Shown here piece after piece: positions 53,419 through 62,290 of a stretch of DNA of 64,000 bases (positions are counted from its first letter, which is position 1; every line of letters begins with the position of its first letter). Under the pieces are notes generated by a model, which had not been told where the DNA came from, searched no databases, and saw only the letters and a program-made list of their open reading frames with translations. A program made the position numbers and the translations under genes. The DNA is from Jeongeupia wiesaeckerbachi (GTDB lineage Bacteria > Pseudomonadota > Gammaproteobacteria > Burkholderiales > Chitinibacteraceae), in assembly GCF_050916355.1 (NCBI RefSeq), contig NZ_CP136946.1, positions 1,922,001-1,986,000 on the forward strand, read 5' to 3'.

Positions 53419-54222
53419 CTACCAGACGTAGCCGAGGCCGGCGCCATAGGTCAGCTGGTTGCGGTCGCCGCGCTCCTGTACGAACGGGCTTTCGGCGGCG
53501 TCGCCCATCAACCGCTGCATGAATACGCCAGCGCCACCCCACCAGTGCCCGGAAATCTGCCCGACCGCGCCGATCCAGCCGAGGATTTGCTGATTGCCGC
53601 CGTCGGCGTGGAAGGGTGCCAGTCCGGATGCCGCGGCATCGGCATCGGTCACGCCGTAATAGGTATTGACGTAGCTCTGGCTGGCCCAGGTGGCGCCGAT
53701 GCCGCTGCCGATGAAAAAACGCTCCGACATCGGAATCCACAGCGTCGCGCCGAGATTGAAGCGTGCGCCGTCGTAGACTTGGCCGGCATTGGTCATCATA
53801 TTGGCGTTGACGCGAAAGCGGTAAGGAATGGCGCCTTCGACGCTGTCGTACTCGTAGCCGACGAAACCGCCGAATTCGAGCGTGGTGTCGATGTCGTGCA
53901 GTTTGTTGATGACGTCGTCGCTGACATCGCTACGACCGAGCTTGAGATTGACCGCCGGCCCCCACTGGAAGCCGGTCAGACCGCCGAAGTTGTACTGCGC
54001 ATACGGGCCATACCATTCGAACAGCCGGCCGGATTCGGTCACGTAGCGGACGCCCGGCACGACGCCGACCATCGTGTCCTTGCAACCCGAGCATTCGGTG
54101 GTCACGCCGACCCCCAGGCCAGCGAGGTTGGGCAGGCGCATGGCCGGCAGATCGAGCGCCTGGGCGCCGGTCGAGGCGAGCAGCAGGGCAAGGCCGGCCA
54201 GCGGCGTGCGAAGGAGGGACAT
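53419..54222 (-). CDS. MipA/OmpV-like outer-membrane protein
   Basis: 267 residues. A signal peptide (MSLLRTPLAGLALLLA to GAQALD) is followed by a beta-barrel pattern with aromatic-ended strands and the terminal motif GLGYVW. Regions PGVRYVTESGRLFEWYGPYA and FNLGATLWIP resemble MipA/OmpV proteins, some of which bind murein enzymes. A TECSGCKD cysteine pair occurs near the mature N-terminus. The start at 54222 is placed at the signal peptide. Confidence 0.75.
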   Translation of the reverse strand: MSLLRTPLAGLALLLASTGAQALDLPAMRLPNLAGLGVGVTTECSGCKDTMVGVVPGVRYVTESGRLFEWYGPYAQYNFGGLTGFQWGPAVNLKLGRSDVSDDVINKLHDIDTTLEFGGFVGYEYDSVEGAIPYRFRVNANMMTNAGQVYDGARFNLGATLWIPMSERFFIGSGIGATWASQSYVNTYYGVTDADAAASGLAPFHADGGNQQILGWIGAVGQISGHWWGGAGVFMQRLMGDAAESPFVQERGDRNQLTYGAGLGYVW

Positions 54223-54241
54223 CGGTGAAGCTCCGGAGGGG

Positions 54242-54667
54242 TCAGGTCGGCGTGCGTGACTGCAGGAAGGCGAGGTATTTCGGGTCTTCGTCGTCGAAGA
54301 TGCTGTCGTCGCCGTGGCCACGGATACGCTGCAGCGATTCGGCGGCGAGATCAAGTTCGCCGGTTTCGAACAGGGCCTGGCCCAGACGCAGATGGACAAA
54401 GGGGTTGCCCATGCCGGCCGGCGTGAACGAGGCGGCGGTGAGCGTCTCGACCGCCTTGGCGAAATCGTCGTCGGCGAACTGGGTGTCGCCGATCGCGATC
54501 AACAGGCTGGTGCCGATTTCCCACTCTTCCTTCGGCGCCGGTACCAGCGCGTAGCCCGCCTTGTACTTGGCAATGGCCGCCTTGTAGTCGCCGGCTTCGT
54601 ACAGCGTATCGCCGGCGCTGGACAGCGCTTCGATCTCGTCGAACAGTTTGGCGGGAATGACGGACAT
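54242..54667 (-). CDS. Tetratricopeptide-repeat protein
   Basis: 141 residues with about three TPR units (for example AGDTLYEAGDYKAAIAKYKA and LRLGQALFETGELDLAAESL). No signal peptide. Such proteins are usually binding adaptors. It is 19 bases from the porin gene and likely co-transcribed with it. Its partner is unknown. Confidence 0.85.
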   Translation of the reverse strand: MSVIPAKLFDEIEALSSAGDTLYEAGDYKAAIAKYKAGYALVPAPKEEWEIGTSLLIAIGDTQFADDDFAKAVETLTAASFTPAGMGNPFVHLRLGQALFETGELDLAAESLQRIRGHGDDSIFDDEDPKYLAFLQSRTPT

Positions 54668-54736
54668 GCGGGGGTTCCTGGTTGGGCGACGGTGGGCGAT
54701 TCTACGACGAAAAGCGCATCGCCCGAATTGCGGCTA

Positions 54737-56044
54737 TTACCCCTGCGCCAGCTTGGTGCGCGTCAGCGGTGGGTTTTTGGCGAAATACGCCTTGATGCCG
54801 TTGACGATGCTTTGTGCCATTTTCTGTTGATAGCCGTCGTCGATCAGTTTCTGCTCTTCGGCCGGGTTCGAGATGAACGCCGTCTCGATCAGGATCGACG
54901 GAATGTCCGGCGCCTTGAGCACGGCGAAGCCGGCGTGCTCGACACTGCTCTTGTGCAGCCGGTTGATCTGCTTGAGCTGGGCGAGCATGGCATTGCCGAA
55001 CTTCATGCTGTCGTTCAGTGTCGCGGTCTGGGTCAGGTCCATCAGCGTCTTGGCCAGATGGACGTCCTTGACGTTGGCGATCTTGACGCCGCCGATCAGG
55101 TCGGCGTCGTTCTGCGTCTGTGCCAGCCATTTGGCGGCAGTGCTCGACGCGCCACGGTCGGACAGCACGAAGACCGACGAGCCGTTGGCGTCGGGCTTGA
55201 TGAAGGCGTCGGCGTGGATCGACATGAACAGGTCGGCCTGGACGGCGCGGGCTTTTTTCACCCGCACGCCGAGCGGCACGAAGAAGTCGTCGTCGCGCGT
55301 CATCACCACGCGCATATTCGGTTCGGCCTCAAGCAGCGCCTTGACCCGCTTGGCGATCGAAAGCACGACGGTTTTTTCGTGATTGCCCTGCGGGCCGATC
55401 GCGCCCGGGTCTTCGCCGCCGTGGCCCGGATCGAGCACGACGGTGATCAGCCGGTCGATCTTCAGGTCCTTGCGGTCGACGTTGGTCGTCTTCGACGCAG
55501 GTTCGGCCGGTTTGACCGACTCGGGCTGTTTGGCGGCCGGTGCCGGCGGCGTGGTCTGATCGTCGAGAAAGGCGAGCAGCGGATCGTTCTGCACCGCCGG
55601 ATACAGGTCGATCACCAGCCGGTGCTGGTATTCGCCGACCGGTGCCAGCGTGAACACCTGCGGCTTGACCTCGGTCTTCAGGTCCAGCACCAGCCGCACC
55701 GTACCGGGTTTGTTGCGCGCGGCGCGCAACTGCTGGATGTACGGGTCGTCACCGTTGACCTTGCCGGCCAGCGTCTGCAGCTCGCCGTTCAGGTCGATAC
55801 CCTCAAGATCAACCACGAGGCGCTCGGGGTTCTTCAGCGAAAACTGGTTGAACGACAGCGGCGCCGTCGATTCGATCGTGATCCGCGTATACGCCTGCGC
55901 CGGCCAGACGCGCACGGCGACGACGCGCGAATCGGTCGCGGCAAAGCCTTTCGGGATGACCGACAGCAGCAAGGTGGTGACCGCCGCGCGCAAGACGGTG
56001 CGGCGGTGGGCGTCGGGGATCAGCGGGTGAGTCGGGCCAGGCAT
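54737..56044 (-). CDS. amiC: N-acetylmuramoyl-L-alanine amidase AmiC
   Basis: 435 residues. A Tat-like signal (HRRTVLRAAVTTLLLS, twin Arg), an AMIN domain (about 40-150) for septal targeting, a Pro-rich linker, and a zinc amidase_3 domain: VVLDPGHGGEDPGAIG, FMSIHADAF and the catalytic Glu in SILIETAFISNPAEE. It splits septal peptidoglycan to separate daughter cells and is activated by EnvC, whose gene is in this window. Start 56044 overlaps the end of tsaE by 25 bases. Confidence 0.95.
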   Translation of the reverse strand: MPGPTHPLIPDAHRRTVLRAAVTTLLLSVIPKGFAATDSRVVAVRVWPAQAYTRITIESTAPLSFNQFSLKNPERLVVDLEGIDLNGELQTLAGKVNGDDPYIQQLRAARNKPGTVRLVLDLKTEVKPQVFTLAPVGEYQHRLVIDLYPAVQNDPLLAFLDDQTTPPAPAAKQPESVKPAEPASKTTNVDRKDLKIDRLITVVLDPGHGGEDPGAIGPQGNHEKTVVLSIAKRVKALLEAEPNMRVVMTRDDDFFVPLGVRVKKARAVQADLFMSIHADAFIKPDANGSSVFVLSDRGASSTAAKWLAQTQNDADLIGGVKIANVKDVHLAKTLMDLTQTATLNDSMKFGNAMLAQLKQINRLHKSSVEHAGFAVLKAPDIPSILIETAFISNPAEEQKLIDDGYQQKMAQSIVNGIKAYFAKNPPLTRTKLAQG

Positions 56045-56496
56045 TGCGTTCCGTTTGTCGTCAGTGCGGTCAGGTTCAGGCGGCGGCCATCGGCCTCCGG
56101 GGCCAGCCGGATCAGCCAGTCCGGCGCCGGTAACAGGCCTTCGGCCTTGTCGGCCCATTCGATCAGGCAGACGCTGTCGCGATTGAAATAATCGCGGAAG
56201 CCGGCGTCCTCCCACTCAGATGGGTCGCTAAAGCGATATAAATCAAAGTGATACAAGTATAAGTTCGAAACTATATAAGGTTCAACCAGTGTGTAGGTCG
56301 GACTTTTCACTCGACCGGCGAAACCGAGCCCGCGCAGGATGCCGCGCGTCAGCGTGGTTTTGCCGGCGCCAAGGTCGCCTTCGAGGAAGATCACCAGGCC
56401 CGAATGCAGTGCCGCGGCCAGCCGCCTACCGATCGCGAGCGTCTCGGCCTCGTCGGCGAGAAAGAGCGTGAAGGCGGTATCATGGACGTTATGCAT
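56020..56496 (-). CDS. tsaE: tRNA threonylcarbamoyladenosine ATPase TsaE
   Basis: 158 residues. P-loop FLEGDLGAGKTTLTRGILRG; family motifs KSPTYTLVEPY, YHFDLYRFSDPSEWEDAGF and CLIEWADKAEGLLP. With TsaB, TsaC and TsaD it makes the t6A modification on tRNAs reading ANN codons. The start lies within or against the first codons of divergent queG. Order tsaE-amiC is widely kept. Confidence 0.95.
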   Translation of the reverse strand: MHNVHDTAFTLFLADEAETLAIGRRLAAALHSGLVIFLEGDLGAGKTTLTRGILRGLGFAGRVKSPTYTLVEPYIVSNLYLYHFDLYRFSDPSEWEDAGFRDYFNRDSVCLIEWADKAEGLLPAPDWLIRLAPEADGRRLNLTALTTNGTQCLARLTR

Positions 56497-57579
56497 ATGG
56501 ATCTCGACAAGGGTCTCGACGTTCGGGAGCTGGCCACTTCGATCAAGGCGTGGGGGCAGGCGCTCGGCTTTGCCAAGATGGCGATCACCGGCACCGATCT
56601 CTCGCACGCCGAAGCGGGCCTCGCCGCGTGGCTGGAGGGCGGTTTTCACGGCGAGATGGATTATATGGCACGCCACGGCATGAAGCGCGCCCGGCCTGCC
56701 GAACTCGTCCCCGGTACTAAAACCGTGGTCAGCGTCTTCCTGCCTTACCGCCCGCCCGGTGTGTCCTCGAGCGAAGCCGTGCTGAATGACGGTGAAAAGG
56801 CGCATATCTCGCGCTACGCGCTCGGTCGCGATTATCACAAGGTCTTGCGCAACAAGCTGCAGAAGCTCGCCGACCAGATTGCCGGCGCGATCGGACCGTT
56901 CGGCCACCGGGTGTTCGTCGACTCGGCGCCGGTGCTTGAGGTCGAACTGGCGACGCAGGCGGGCCTCGGCTGGCGCGGCAAGCACACCTTGCTGATCAAC
57001 CGCGACTACGGCTCGTACTTCTTCCTTGGCGAACTGTTCACCGACCTTGAGCTGCCGCTCGATCCGCCCGAGGAAAACGAGCACTGCGGCCGCTGTACCA
57101 AGTGTCTCGTTGCCTGTCCGACGCAGGCCATCGTCGCGCCGTATACGGTCGATGCGCGCCGCTGCATTTCCTATCTGACGATCGAGTTGCACGGTGCGAT
57201 TCCGGAGGAATTCCGTCCCATGATCGGCAACCGCGTCTACGGTTGCGACGATTGCCAGCTGTGCTGCCCGTGGAACCGCTTCGCCGTCGATACCGCCGAA
57301 TCCGACTTCCATGTGCGTCATGGTCTCGACGACGTGACGCTGGTCGAACTGTTTGCGTGGTCCGAAAACGAGTTCAAGGAAAAGCTCGCCGGCAGCCCGA
57401 TCTACCGGATCGGCTATGCGCGCTGGTTGCGCAATCTGGCGGTCGGGCTTGGCAACGCGCCGTCGACGCCGGCGGTGCTCGCCGCGCTGGCGGCGCGCGC
57501 CAGCGACGATGACGACATCGTGCGGGAACATGTCGGCTGGGCGCTGGCGCGTCACGCTGCACTGCAAAATAAGCCATGA
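56482..57579 (+). CDS. queG: Epoxyqueuosine reductase QueG
   Basis: 365 residues. A cobalamin-dependent enzyme that makes queuosine in tRNA. Two 4Fe-4S clusters are shown by CGRCTKCLVACPT and CDDCQLCCPWNRF. Core motifs FVDSAPVLEVELA and WRGKHTLLINRDYGS are present. ATG 56482 has AAGG 7 bases upstream; ATGs at 56491 and 56497 are alternatives. It overlaps the tsaE start head to head. Confidence 0.95.
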   Translation: MDVMHMDLDKGLDVRELATSIKAWGQALGFAKMAITGTDLSHAEAGLAAWLEGGFHGEMDYMARHGMKRARPAELVPGTKTVVSVFLPYRPPGVSSSEAVLNDGEKAHISRYALGRDYHKVLRNKLQKLADQIAGAIGPFGHRVFVDSAPVLEVELATQAGLGWRGKHTLLINRDYGSYFFLGELFTDLELPLDPPEENEHCGRCTKCLVACPTQAIVAPYTVDARRCISYLTIELHGAIPEEFRPMIGNRVYGCDDCQLCCPWNRFAVDTAESDFHVRHGLDDVTLVELFAWSENEFKEKLAGSPIYRIGYARWLRNLAVGLGNAPSTPAVLAALAARASDDDDIVREHVGWALARHAALQNKP

Positions 57580-57596
57580 TGGAGGCATCGAAAGCG

Positions 57597-58277
57597 ATGC
57601 CATTCCTCATGCCCGAATCATTCCCGCCCGCATCCCCGTCCGTGATGATCCAGCCCTTCGGCGAAGCCGCGCTGGTGCTCAGCGTCGACGTCGGTCTGGC
57701 GACGCAGCGTCGGCTGTGGGCGGCGTGGCATGCCCTGCGTAGCCGCGAGCCGCAGGTCGAATGGGTGCTCGGCATGGGCAATCTGACCGGTTTTTTCGAT
57801 CCGCTGGCGCTGGCAACGGCGCGGATTGAAAAAGCGATCGAGGTGGCGTGGCAGGACAGCGATGGCATCGAGACCGAAGCGGGCAAGCGCGTCGAGATTC
57901 CGGTCGTCTATGGCGGTGATGCCGGGCCGGACCTGGCCGCCGTCGCCGAACAGGCGGGATTGACTACCGACGAGGTCATCGAACGTCATGCCGGAGCTGA
58001 ATACATCGTCTACTGCCTCGGCTTCCTGCCGGGCTTTGCCTACCTCGGCGGGCTTGATCCAACGATCGCCTGCCCGCGACACGCGTCGCCACGATTGTGG
58101 GTCCCGGCCGGTTCGGTTGCGATCGGCGGCGCACAGACGGCGGTCTATCCGCTGGCGTCGCCGGGGGGCTGGCAGTTGATCGGCCAGACCGACGTGGCGC
58201 TGTTCGATCCGTATCGCGAAACGCCGGGCCTGTTGTCACCGGGTGACACGGTGGTGTTTGTGCCGAGGCCGGCATGA
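57597..58277 (+). CDS. pxpB: 5-oxoprolinase subunit PxpB
   Basis: 226 residues from the chosen ATG; GGAGG lies about 11 bases upstream. An ATG at 57576 overlapping the queG stop and one at 57645 are alternatives. KipI-type motifs: IQPFGEAALVLSV, YCLGFLPGFAYLGGLD, SVAIGGAQTAVYPLASPGGW and LSPGDTVVFVP. It forms the ATP-dependent 5-oxoprolinase with PxpC and PxpA. Confidence 0.92.
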   Translation: MPFLMPESFPPASPSVMIQPFGEAALVLSVDVGLATQRRLWAAWHALRSREPQVEWVLGMGNLTGFFDPLALATARIEKAIEVAWQDSDGIETEAGKRVEIPVVYGGDAGPDLAAVAEQAGLTTDEVIERHAGAEYIVYCLGFLPGFAYLGGLDPTIACPRHASPRLWVPAGSVAIGGAQTAVYPLASPGGWQLIGQTDVALFDPYRETPGLLSPGDTVVFVPRPA

Positions 58278-59209
58278 CGCTGACCATTCTCAAGTCCGGG
58301 CCGCAGACGAGCGTGCAGGATCTGGGCCGTGACGGTTACGCGGCGCTCGGCGTGCCACGCGGTGGTGCCTGCGATCCGCTGTCGTTGCGGCTGGCCAATC
58401 TCGTTGTCGGTAACGACGAAGGGGCGGCCGCGCTGGAACTGACCCTTGGCGGGCTGGTGTTGCGCTTCGATGTGGCGACGACGTTTGCGTGGACTGGTGC
58501 GACGATGACCGTGACGCTCGACGGCGTGGCGCTGAGCCCGGCGCATCGTTATGCGGCGCACAAGGGCGCCGTGCTGCGCTTCGGTTTTGCCGAGCGTGGC
58601 GCGCGTGCGTATCTGGCGCTGGCTGGCGGCGTCGATGTGGCGCCGATACTCGGCAGCCGCTCGACCGGTTTGCTCGCCGGCATCGGTGGTTTCCAGGGGC
58701 GTGCGCTGCGCGTCGGCGATGTGGTCAGGTGCGGCGCGATCGCGCCGCGCGCACCCGGCGTCGCCGTGGCGCAAGCCGAGCGCGGCGAACACTTGCGCGT
58801 GCTGCCGGGGCCGGATTGGTCCTTGCTCGACGCCGATGCGCAACGGCAGCTGTTGGGTACGCCCTGGCAGGTTGCGCTGGCCAGCAACCGCATGGGCATG
58901 CGGCTGACGGGCGCGTCGGTCGCGCTCGCGTCGGCGTCGTCGCTCGATTCACACGCGGTGATGCCCGGCTGCGTGCAGCTGCCGCCGTCGGGCGAGCCCA
59001 TCGTGCTGCTGGCCGACGCACAGACGACCGGCGGCTATCTGCGGCCCCTGGTCGTCATCCGCGCGGATGTATGGCGCGCCGGGCAGTTCAAACCCGGCGA
59101 CACGCTGCGTTTGATCGAAGTCGATACCGCTGCGGCGCTGGCTGCTGCGGCGGCGCAACGCGACTGGCTGGCGCGCATGACGCGTGCGCTGGCGTGGGAG
59201 GCACGATGA
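58274..59209 (+). CDS. pxpC: 5-oxoprolinase subunit PxpC
   Basis: 311 residues, KipA/biotin-dependent carboxylase-like fold. Motifs include GPQTSVQDLGRDGYAALGV, LARGIGGF-like segments (LLAGIGGFQGRALRVGD) and LADAQTTGGYLRP. It shares four bases with pxpB and overlaps pxpA. The three products turn 5-oxoproline and ATP into glutamate. Confidence 0.95.
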   Translation: MTLTILKSGPQTSVQDLGRDGYAALGVPRGGACDPLSLRLANLVVGNDEGAAALELTLGGLVLRFDVATTFAWTGATMTVTLDGVALSPAHRYAAHKGAVLRFGFAERGARAYLALAGGVDVAPILGSRSTGLLAGIGGFQGRALRVGDVVRCGAIAPRAPGVAVAQAERGEHLRVLPGPDWSLLDADAQRQLLGTPWQVALASNRMGMRLTGASVALASASSLDSHAVMPGCVQLPPSGEPIVLLADAQTTGGYLRPLVVIRADVWRAGQFKPGDTLRLIEVDTAAALAAAAAQRDWLARMTRALAWEAR

Positions 59210-59928
59210 AACACCTGGCACTGAACGCCGATCTCGGCGAAGGCTACGAATACGATGCGGCGCTGATGCCGCTGATCGATGCGGCCAATATCGCCTGCGG
59301 CGGCCATGCCGGCGGCGTCGATTCGATGCGCGAGGCGGTGCAGCTGGCGCGCGCCAACGGCGTGCGCATCGGTGCGCACCCGAGCTATCCGGATCGCGAG
59401 CACTTCGGTCGCGTCTCGCTGCAGATGCCCGACCCCAAGCTCGTCGCCAGCCTGACCGCCCAACTGTGGGCGCTGAAAGCCGTGTGCATCGAGGCCGGTG
59501 TATCGGTGTCGTATGTGAAGCCGCACGGCGCGCTGTACAACGACGCGGCACGCGATCCGCAACTGGCGGCGCTGCTGGCGCAGTCGGTCTACGAGATCGA
59601 TCCGTCGCTGTCGCTGATGGCGCTGACCGGCAGCGAGCTCGTCAAGGCCGGCGAGGCGGTCGGGCTGACGGTGATCCGCGAGGCCTTCGCCGATCGCGCC
59701 TATCTCGACGACGGCAACCTGGCGCCGCGCAGCGAAGCCGGCGCCGTGCTCGACGACATCGCCGCGATCGCCCAGGTCGAAAGCCTGTGGCGCAACGGGG
59801 GCGTCTATGCCCAAAGCGGCACCTGGCTGCCGCTGGACGCCGATTCGGTCTGCGTCCACGGCGACAACGCTCATGCGCTGAAGTTTGCCCAGACGCTGCG
59901 CAAGCGTTTTCCGCGCCGCGCCAGCTGA
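59206..59928 (+). CDS. pxpA: 5-oxoprolinase subunit PxpA (LamB/YcsF)
   Basis: 240 residues. LamB/YcsF signatures: LNADLGEGYEYD, ANIACGGHAGG, GAHPSYPDREHFGR and VKPHGALYND. ATG 59206 overlaps the pxpC stop (ATGA). The usual order pxpB-pxpC-pxpA is kept. It precedes murI, which uses glutamate, by 124 bases. Confidence 0.96.
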   Translation: MKHLALNADLGEGYEYDAALMPLIDAANIACGGHAGGVDSMREAVQLARANGVRIGAHPSYPDREHFGRVSLQMPDPKLVASLTAQLWALKAVCIEAGVSVSYVKPHGALYNDAARDPQLAALLAQSVYEIDPSLSLMALTGSELVKAGEAVGLTVIREAFADRAYLDDGNLAPRSEAGAVLDDIAAIAQVESLWRNGGVYAQSGTWLPLDADSVCVHGDNAHALKFAQTLRKRFPRRAS

Positions 59929-60052
59929 GGGCCCGTTTCCGGGCCGGCACTGACGTCGAAAGAGCGTGAACCGGTTCAGAGCCCATTTCATGGTGCGTTG
60001 CGCTGTCGAGGCATCTCCGGCCGGCGTAGAATGCCCGCTTTCGGGGAAAGAC

Positions 60053-60862
60053 ATGCAGAACGCTCATCCATCGCACGCCATCGGCGTATTCGATTCCGGC
60101 GTCGGCGGCCTGACCGTAGTCCGTGCGCTGATGGACCGGCTGCCGTTCGAGAACATCATCTATTTCGGCGACACCGCCCGCGTGCCCTATGGCGTGAAAT
60201 CGGTCGCGACCATCGAGCACTTCACTCAGCAGATCGCTGATTTTCTGCGCGAGCAGAACGTGAAGATGCTGATCATCGCCTGCAACACCATGGCCGCCGT
60301 CGCCGCCGACAAGGTGCGCGAGGCATCGCCAGTGCCGGTGCTCGACGTGATCGAGGCCGGCGCGTGCGAAGCGGCCAAGCGGACGAAGTCGGGCGGCATC
60401 GGCGTCATCGGCACGCCGACGACGATCAACTCCAATGCCTATGCCCGCGCGATCCATACGATCGAGCCGAAGTATCGCGTTTACTCGCAAGCCTGCCCGC
60501 TGTTCGTGCCGCTGGTCGAGGAGGGCTGGATCGACCATCCGGTGACGCGCATGGTCGCGCAGGAATACCTGCGGCCGGTGTTCGTCGAAAGCATCGATAC
60601 ACTGGTGCTCGGCTGTACCCACTACCCGCTGCTCAAGCCGATGCTGCTCGACGTCACCGGCAGCCGAATGCAGCTGGTCGATTCGGCCTTGGCGATTGCC
60701 GATCAGGCCGCCGAGTTGCTGGCCAAGCAGGGGCTGGCCAACCCGCATCGCGGCCGGCCCGACTATCGTTGCTATGTGACCGATGTGCCGGTGAAATTCC
60801 AGACCATCGGCGAGCGTTTCCTCGGTCGTAGTTTGGGCAAGGTCGAACTCGTCAGCCTCTAG
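60053..60862 (+). CDS. murI: Glutamate racemase
   Basis: 269 residues. Converts L- to D-glutamate for peptidoglycan. The two catalytic cysteines are in MLIIACNTMAAVAAD and TLVLGCTHYPLLKP; the N-terminus IGVFDSGVGGLTVV is typical. GGGGAAAG precedes ATG 60053; an upstream frame to 59966 is rejected. Its stop touches a large palindromic element. Confidence 0.96.
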   Translation: MQNAHPSHAIGVFDSGVGGLTVVRALMDRLPFENIIYFGDTARVPYGVKSVATIEHFTQQIADFLREQNVKMLIIACNTMAAVAADKVREASPVPVLDVIEAGACEAAKRTKSGGIGVIGTPTTINSNAYARAIHTIEPKYRVYSQACPLFVPLVEEGWIDHPVTRMVAQEYLRPVFVESIDTLVLGCTHYPLLKPMLLDVTGSRMQLVDSALAIADQAAELLAKQGLANPHRGRPDYRCYVTDVPVKFQTIGERFLGRSLGKVELVSL

Positions 60863-60976
60863 CGCAAGTTCACAAAACCCTGCTGGCTGCGTTGTGCTCG
60901 CTTGCCGTACTCGCTTGTACTGTCTGCGCTTCGCACGCCTTGCCAGCACCGCTACGCTGGGTTTTGTGAATTGCGC
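60862..60976. repeat. 115-base palindromic intergenic element after murI
   Basis: The ends are inverted copies (GCGCAAGTTCACAAAACCC and GGGTTTTGTGAATTGCGC, about 18 paired bases with one bulge). Inside lies a second imperfect pair (GCTGGC ... GCCAGC) with repeated short CGCTTG blocks. It begins at the last base of murI. Such elements occur in many copies in related genomes; only one is in this window. It can form a long hairpin in RNA. Confidence 0.65.
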
Positions 60977-61034
60977 ATGCTGGGTCGTTGTGTAGGTCGC
61001 ACCTGAACAAAAAATCGTCGATGGAGGTTCGCGA

Positions 61035-61430
61035 GTGCTGTACGGATTCTGCGTGCTGGTGCTGTTCCAGCTGATCGGCGAGGCCGCTTCGACCTTGCTG
61101 CACCTGCCGCTGCCGGGCCCGGTGCTCGGCATGCTGCTGCTGGCGGTGTGGTGCGTATGGCACCGCGAAGTCGATCCGCGGCTGGCGAAGGTGGCGCATG
61201 GCCTGCTCGGTTATCTGGGACTGTTGTTCGTCCCGGCCGGCGTCGGGCTGATGCTGCTTGGCCCGGTGCTGCGCGATCAGGGGCTGGCGATGCTGCCGGT
61301 ACTGGTGCTCTCGTCGGTGATCACCATGGCGGTGACGGCGTTGACGATGAAGGCGATGCTGAACCGCCACCGCCGCAAGTTGCGCAATCGCGTGCTGGCG
61401 CGCCGCAAGGGGAAGGCCGATGAACTTTGA
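61035..61430 (+). CDS. CidA/LrgA-family holin-like protein
   Basis: 131 residues with about four membrane helices (LYGFCVLVLFQLIGEA, GPVLGMLLLAVWCVW, LGLLFVPAGVGLMLLG, VLVLSSVITMAVTALTM) and a basic tail. LPLPGPVLGMLLL and LFVPAGVGLM are family signatures. It starts with GTG; GGAGG lies 8 bases upstream. Paired with lrgB, which overlaps its end by 11 bases; the pair controls murein hydrolase activity or metabolite export. Confidence 0.92.
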   Translation: MLYGFCVLVLFQLIGEAASTLLHLPLPGPVLGMLLLAVWCVWHREVDPRLAKVAHGLLGYLGLLFVPAGVGLMLLGPVLRDQGLAMLPVLVLSSVITMAVTALTMKAMLNRHRRKLRNRVLARRKGKADEL

Positions 61431-62136
61431 TGCCGCCTTCGCCTCGCTCAAGGCCGCGCCGCTGCTGTGGCTGCTGGTCACCGGGTTGGCCTATTTGCTG
61501 GCCGAAAAACTCTACCGCAAGAGCGGCCACAACCCGCTGCTGCATCCGGTATTGGTGGCGATCGCGCTGATCATCGCCATCCTCGCAATCGCCCGCGTGC
61601 CGTACCCGGCATACTTCAGCGGCGCGCGTTTCTTCCATCTGCTGCTCGGCCCGGCGACGGTCGCGCTGGCGGTGCCGCTGTACGACAACCTGAAACGCGT
61701 GCGATCGCTGCTGGTGCCGCTGGCGGTGTCGCTGCTGGTCGGCGGCATCACCGGCATCGTCTCGGCGCTGGCCCTGGGCAGGCTGTTCGGGCTGTCGTGG
61801 CCGGTACAGGTGTCGTTCGCGCCCAAATCGGTGACTACGCCGATCGCAATGGCGCTGGCCGACAAGCTCGGTGGTCTGGCGCCGCTGACCGCCAACCTTG
61901 TCATCATCACCGGCATCGTCGGCGCCATCATCGTCGTGCCGCTGATGCGCTGGCTCAAGGTCAGCGGCGAAATCGAGCAGGGGCTGGCGCTCGGCGTCGC
62001 CGCCCACGGCGTCGGCACCGCGCGCGGTTTTCAGCTGTCGACGACGACCGGCGCCTTCGCCGGGCTGGCGATGGGACTCAACGGCGTGCTGACCTCGATC
62101 GTGTTGCCGCTCATCCTGCTGTGCTGGCCGCACTGA
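61420..62136 (+). CDS. lrgB: LrgB/CidB-family membrane protein
   Basis: 238 residues with about six to seven membrane helices. Signatures: YFSGARFFHLLLGPATVALA, PLYDNLKRVRSL, SFAPKSVTTPIAMALADKLG and AHGVGTARGFQLS. It works with the CidA-like protein encoded just before. A decayed second copy of this gene lies at 63657-63928. Confidence 0.94.
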   Translation: MNFDAAFASLKAAPLLWLLVTGLAYLLAEKLYRKSGHNPLLHPVLVAIALIIAILAIARVPYPAYFSGARFFHLLLGPATVALAVPLYDNLKRVRSLLVPLAVSLLVGGITGIVSALALGRLFGLSWPVQVSFAPKSVTTPIAMALADKLGGLAPLTANLVIITGIVGAIIVVPLMRWLKVSGEIEQGLALGVAAHGVGTARGFQLSTTTGAFAGLAMGLNGVLTSIVLPLILLCWPH

Positions 62137-62290
62137 CGGGCTGCCGACCAGGCTAGCGGCGAGCTGCTGCGTCGGCGGATAAGGTCGACGCCAGCGGGCT
62201 GCGAATGCGCATTGATAGGCGCCGCCGGCCTTGTGTGCGTAACATTTGAACGTTATAACGGCACCGACTCTTAGGCTGGAACTGCACTCA

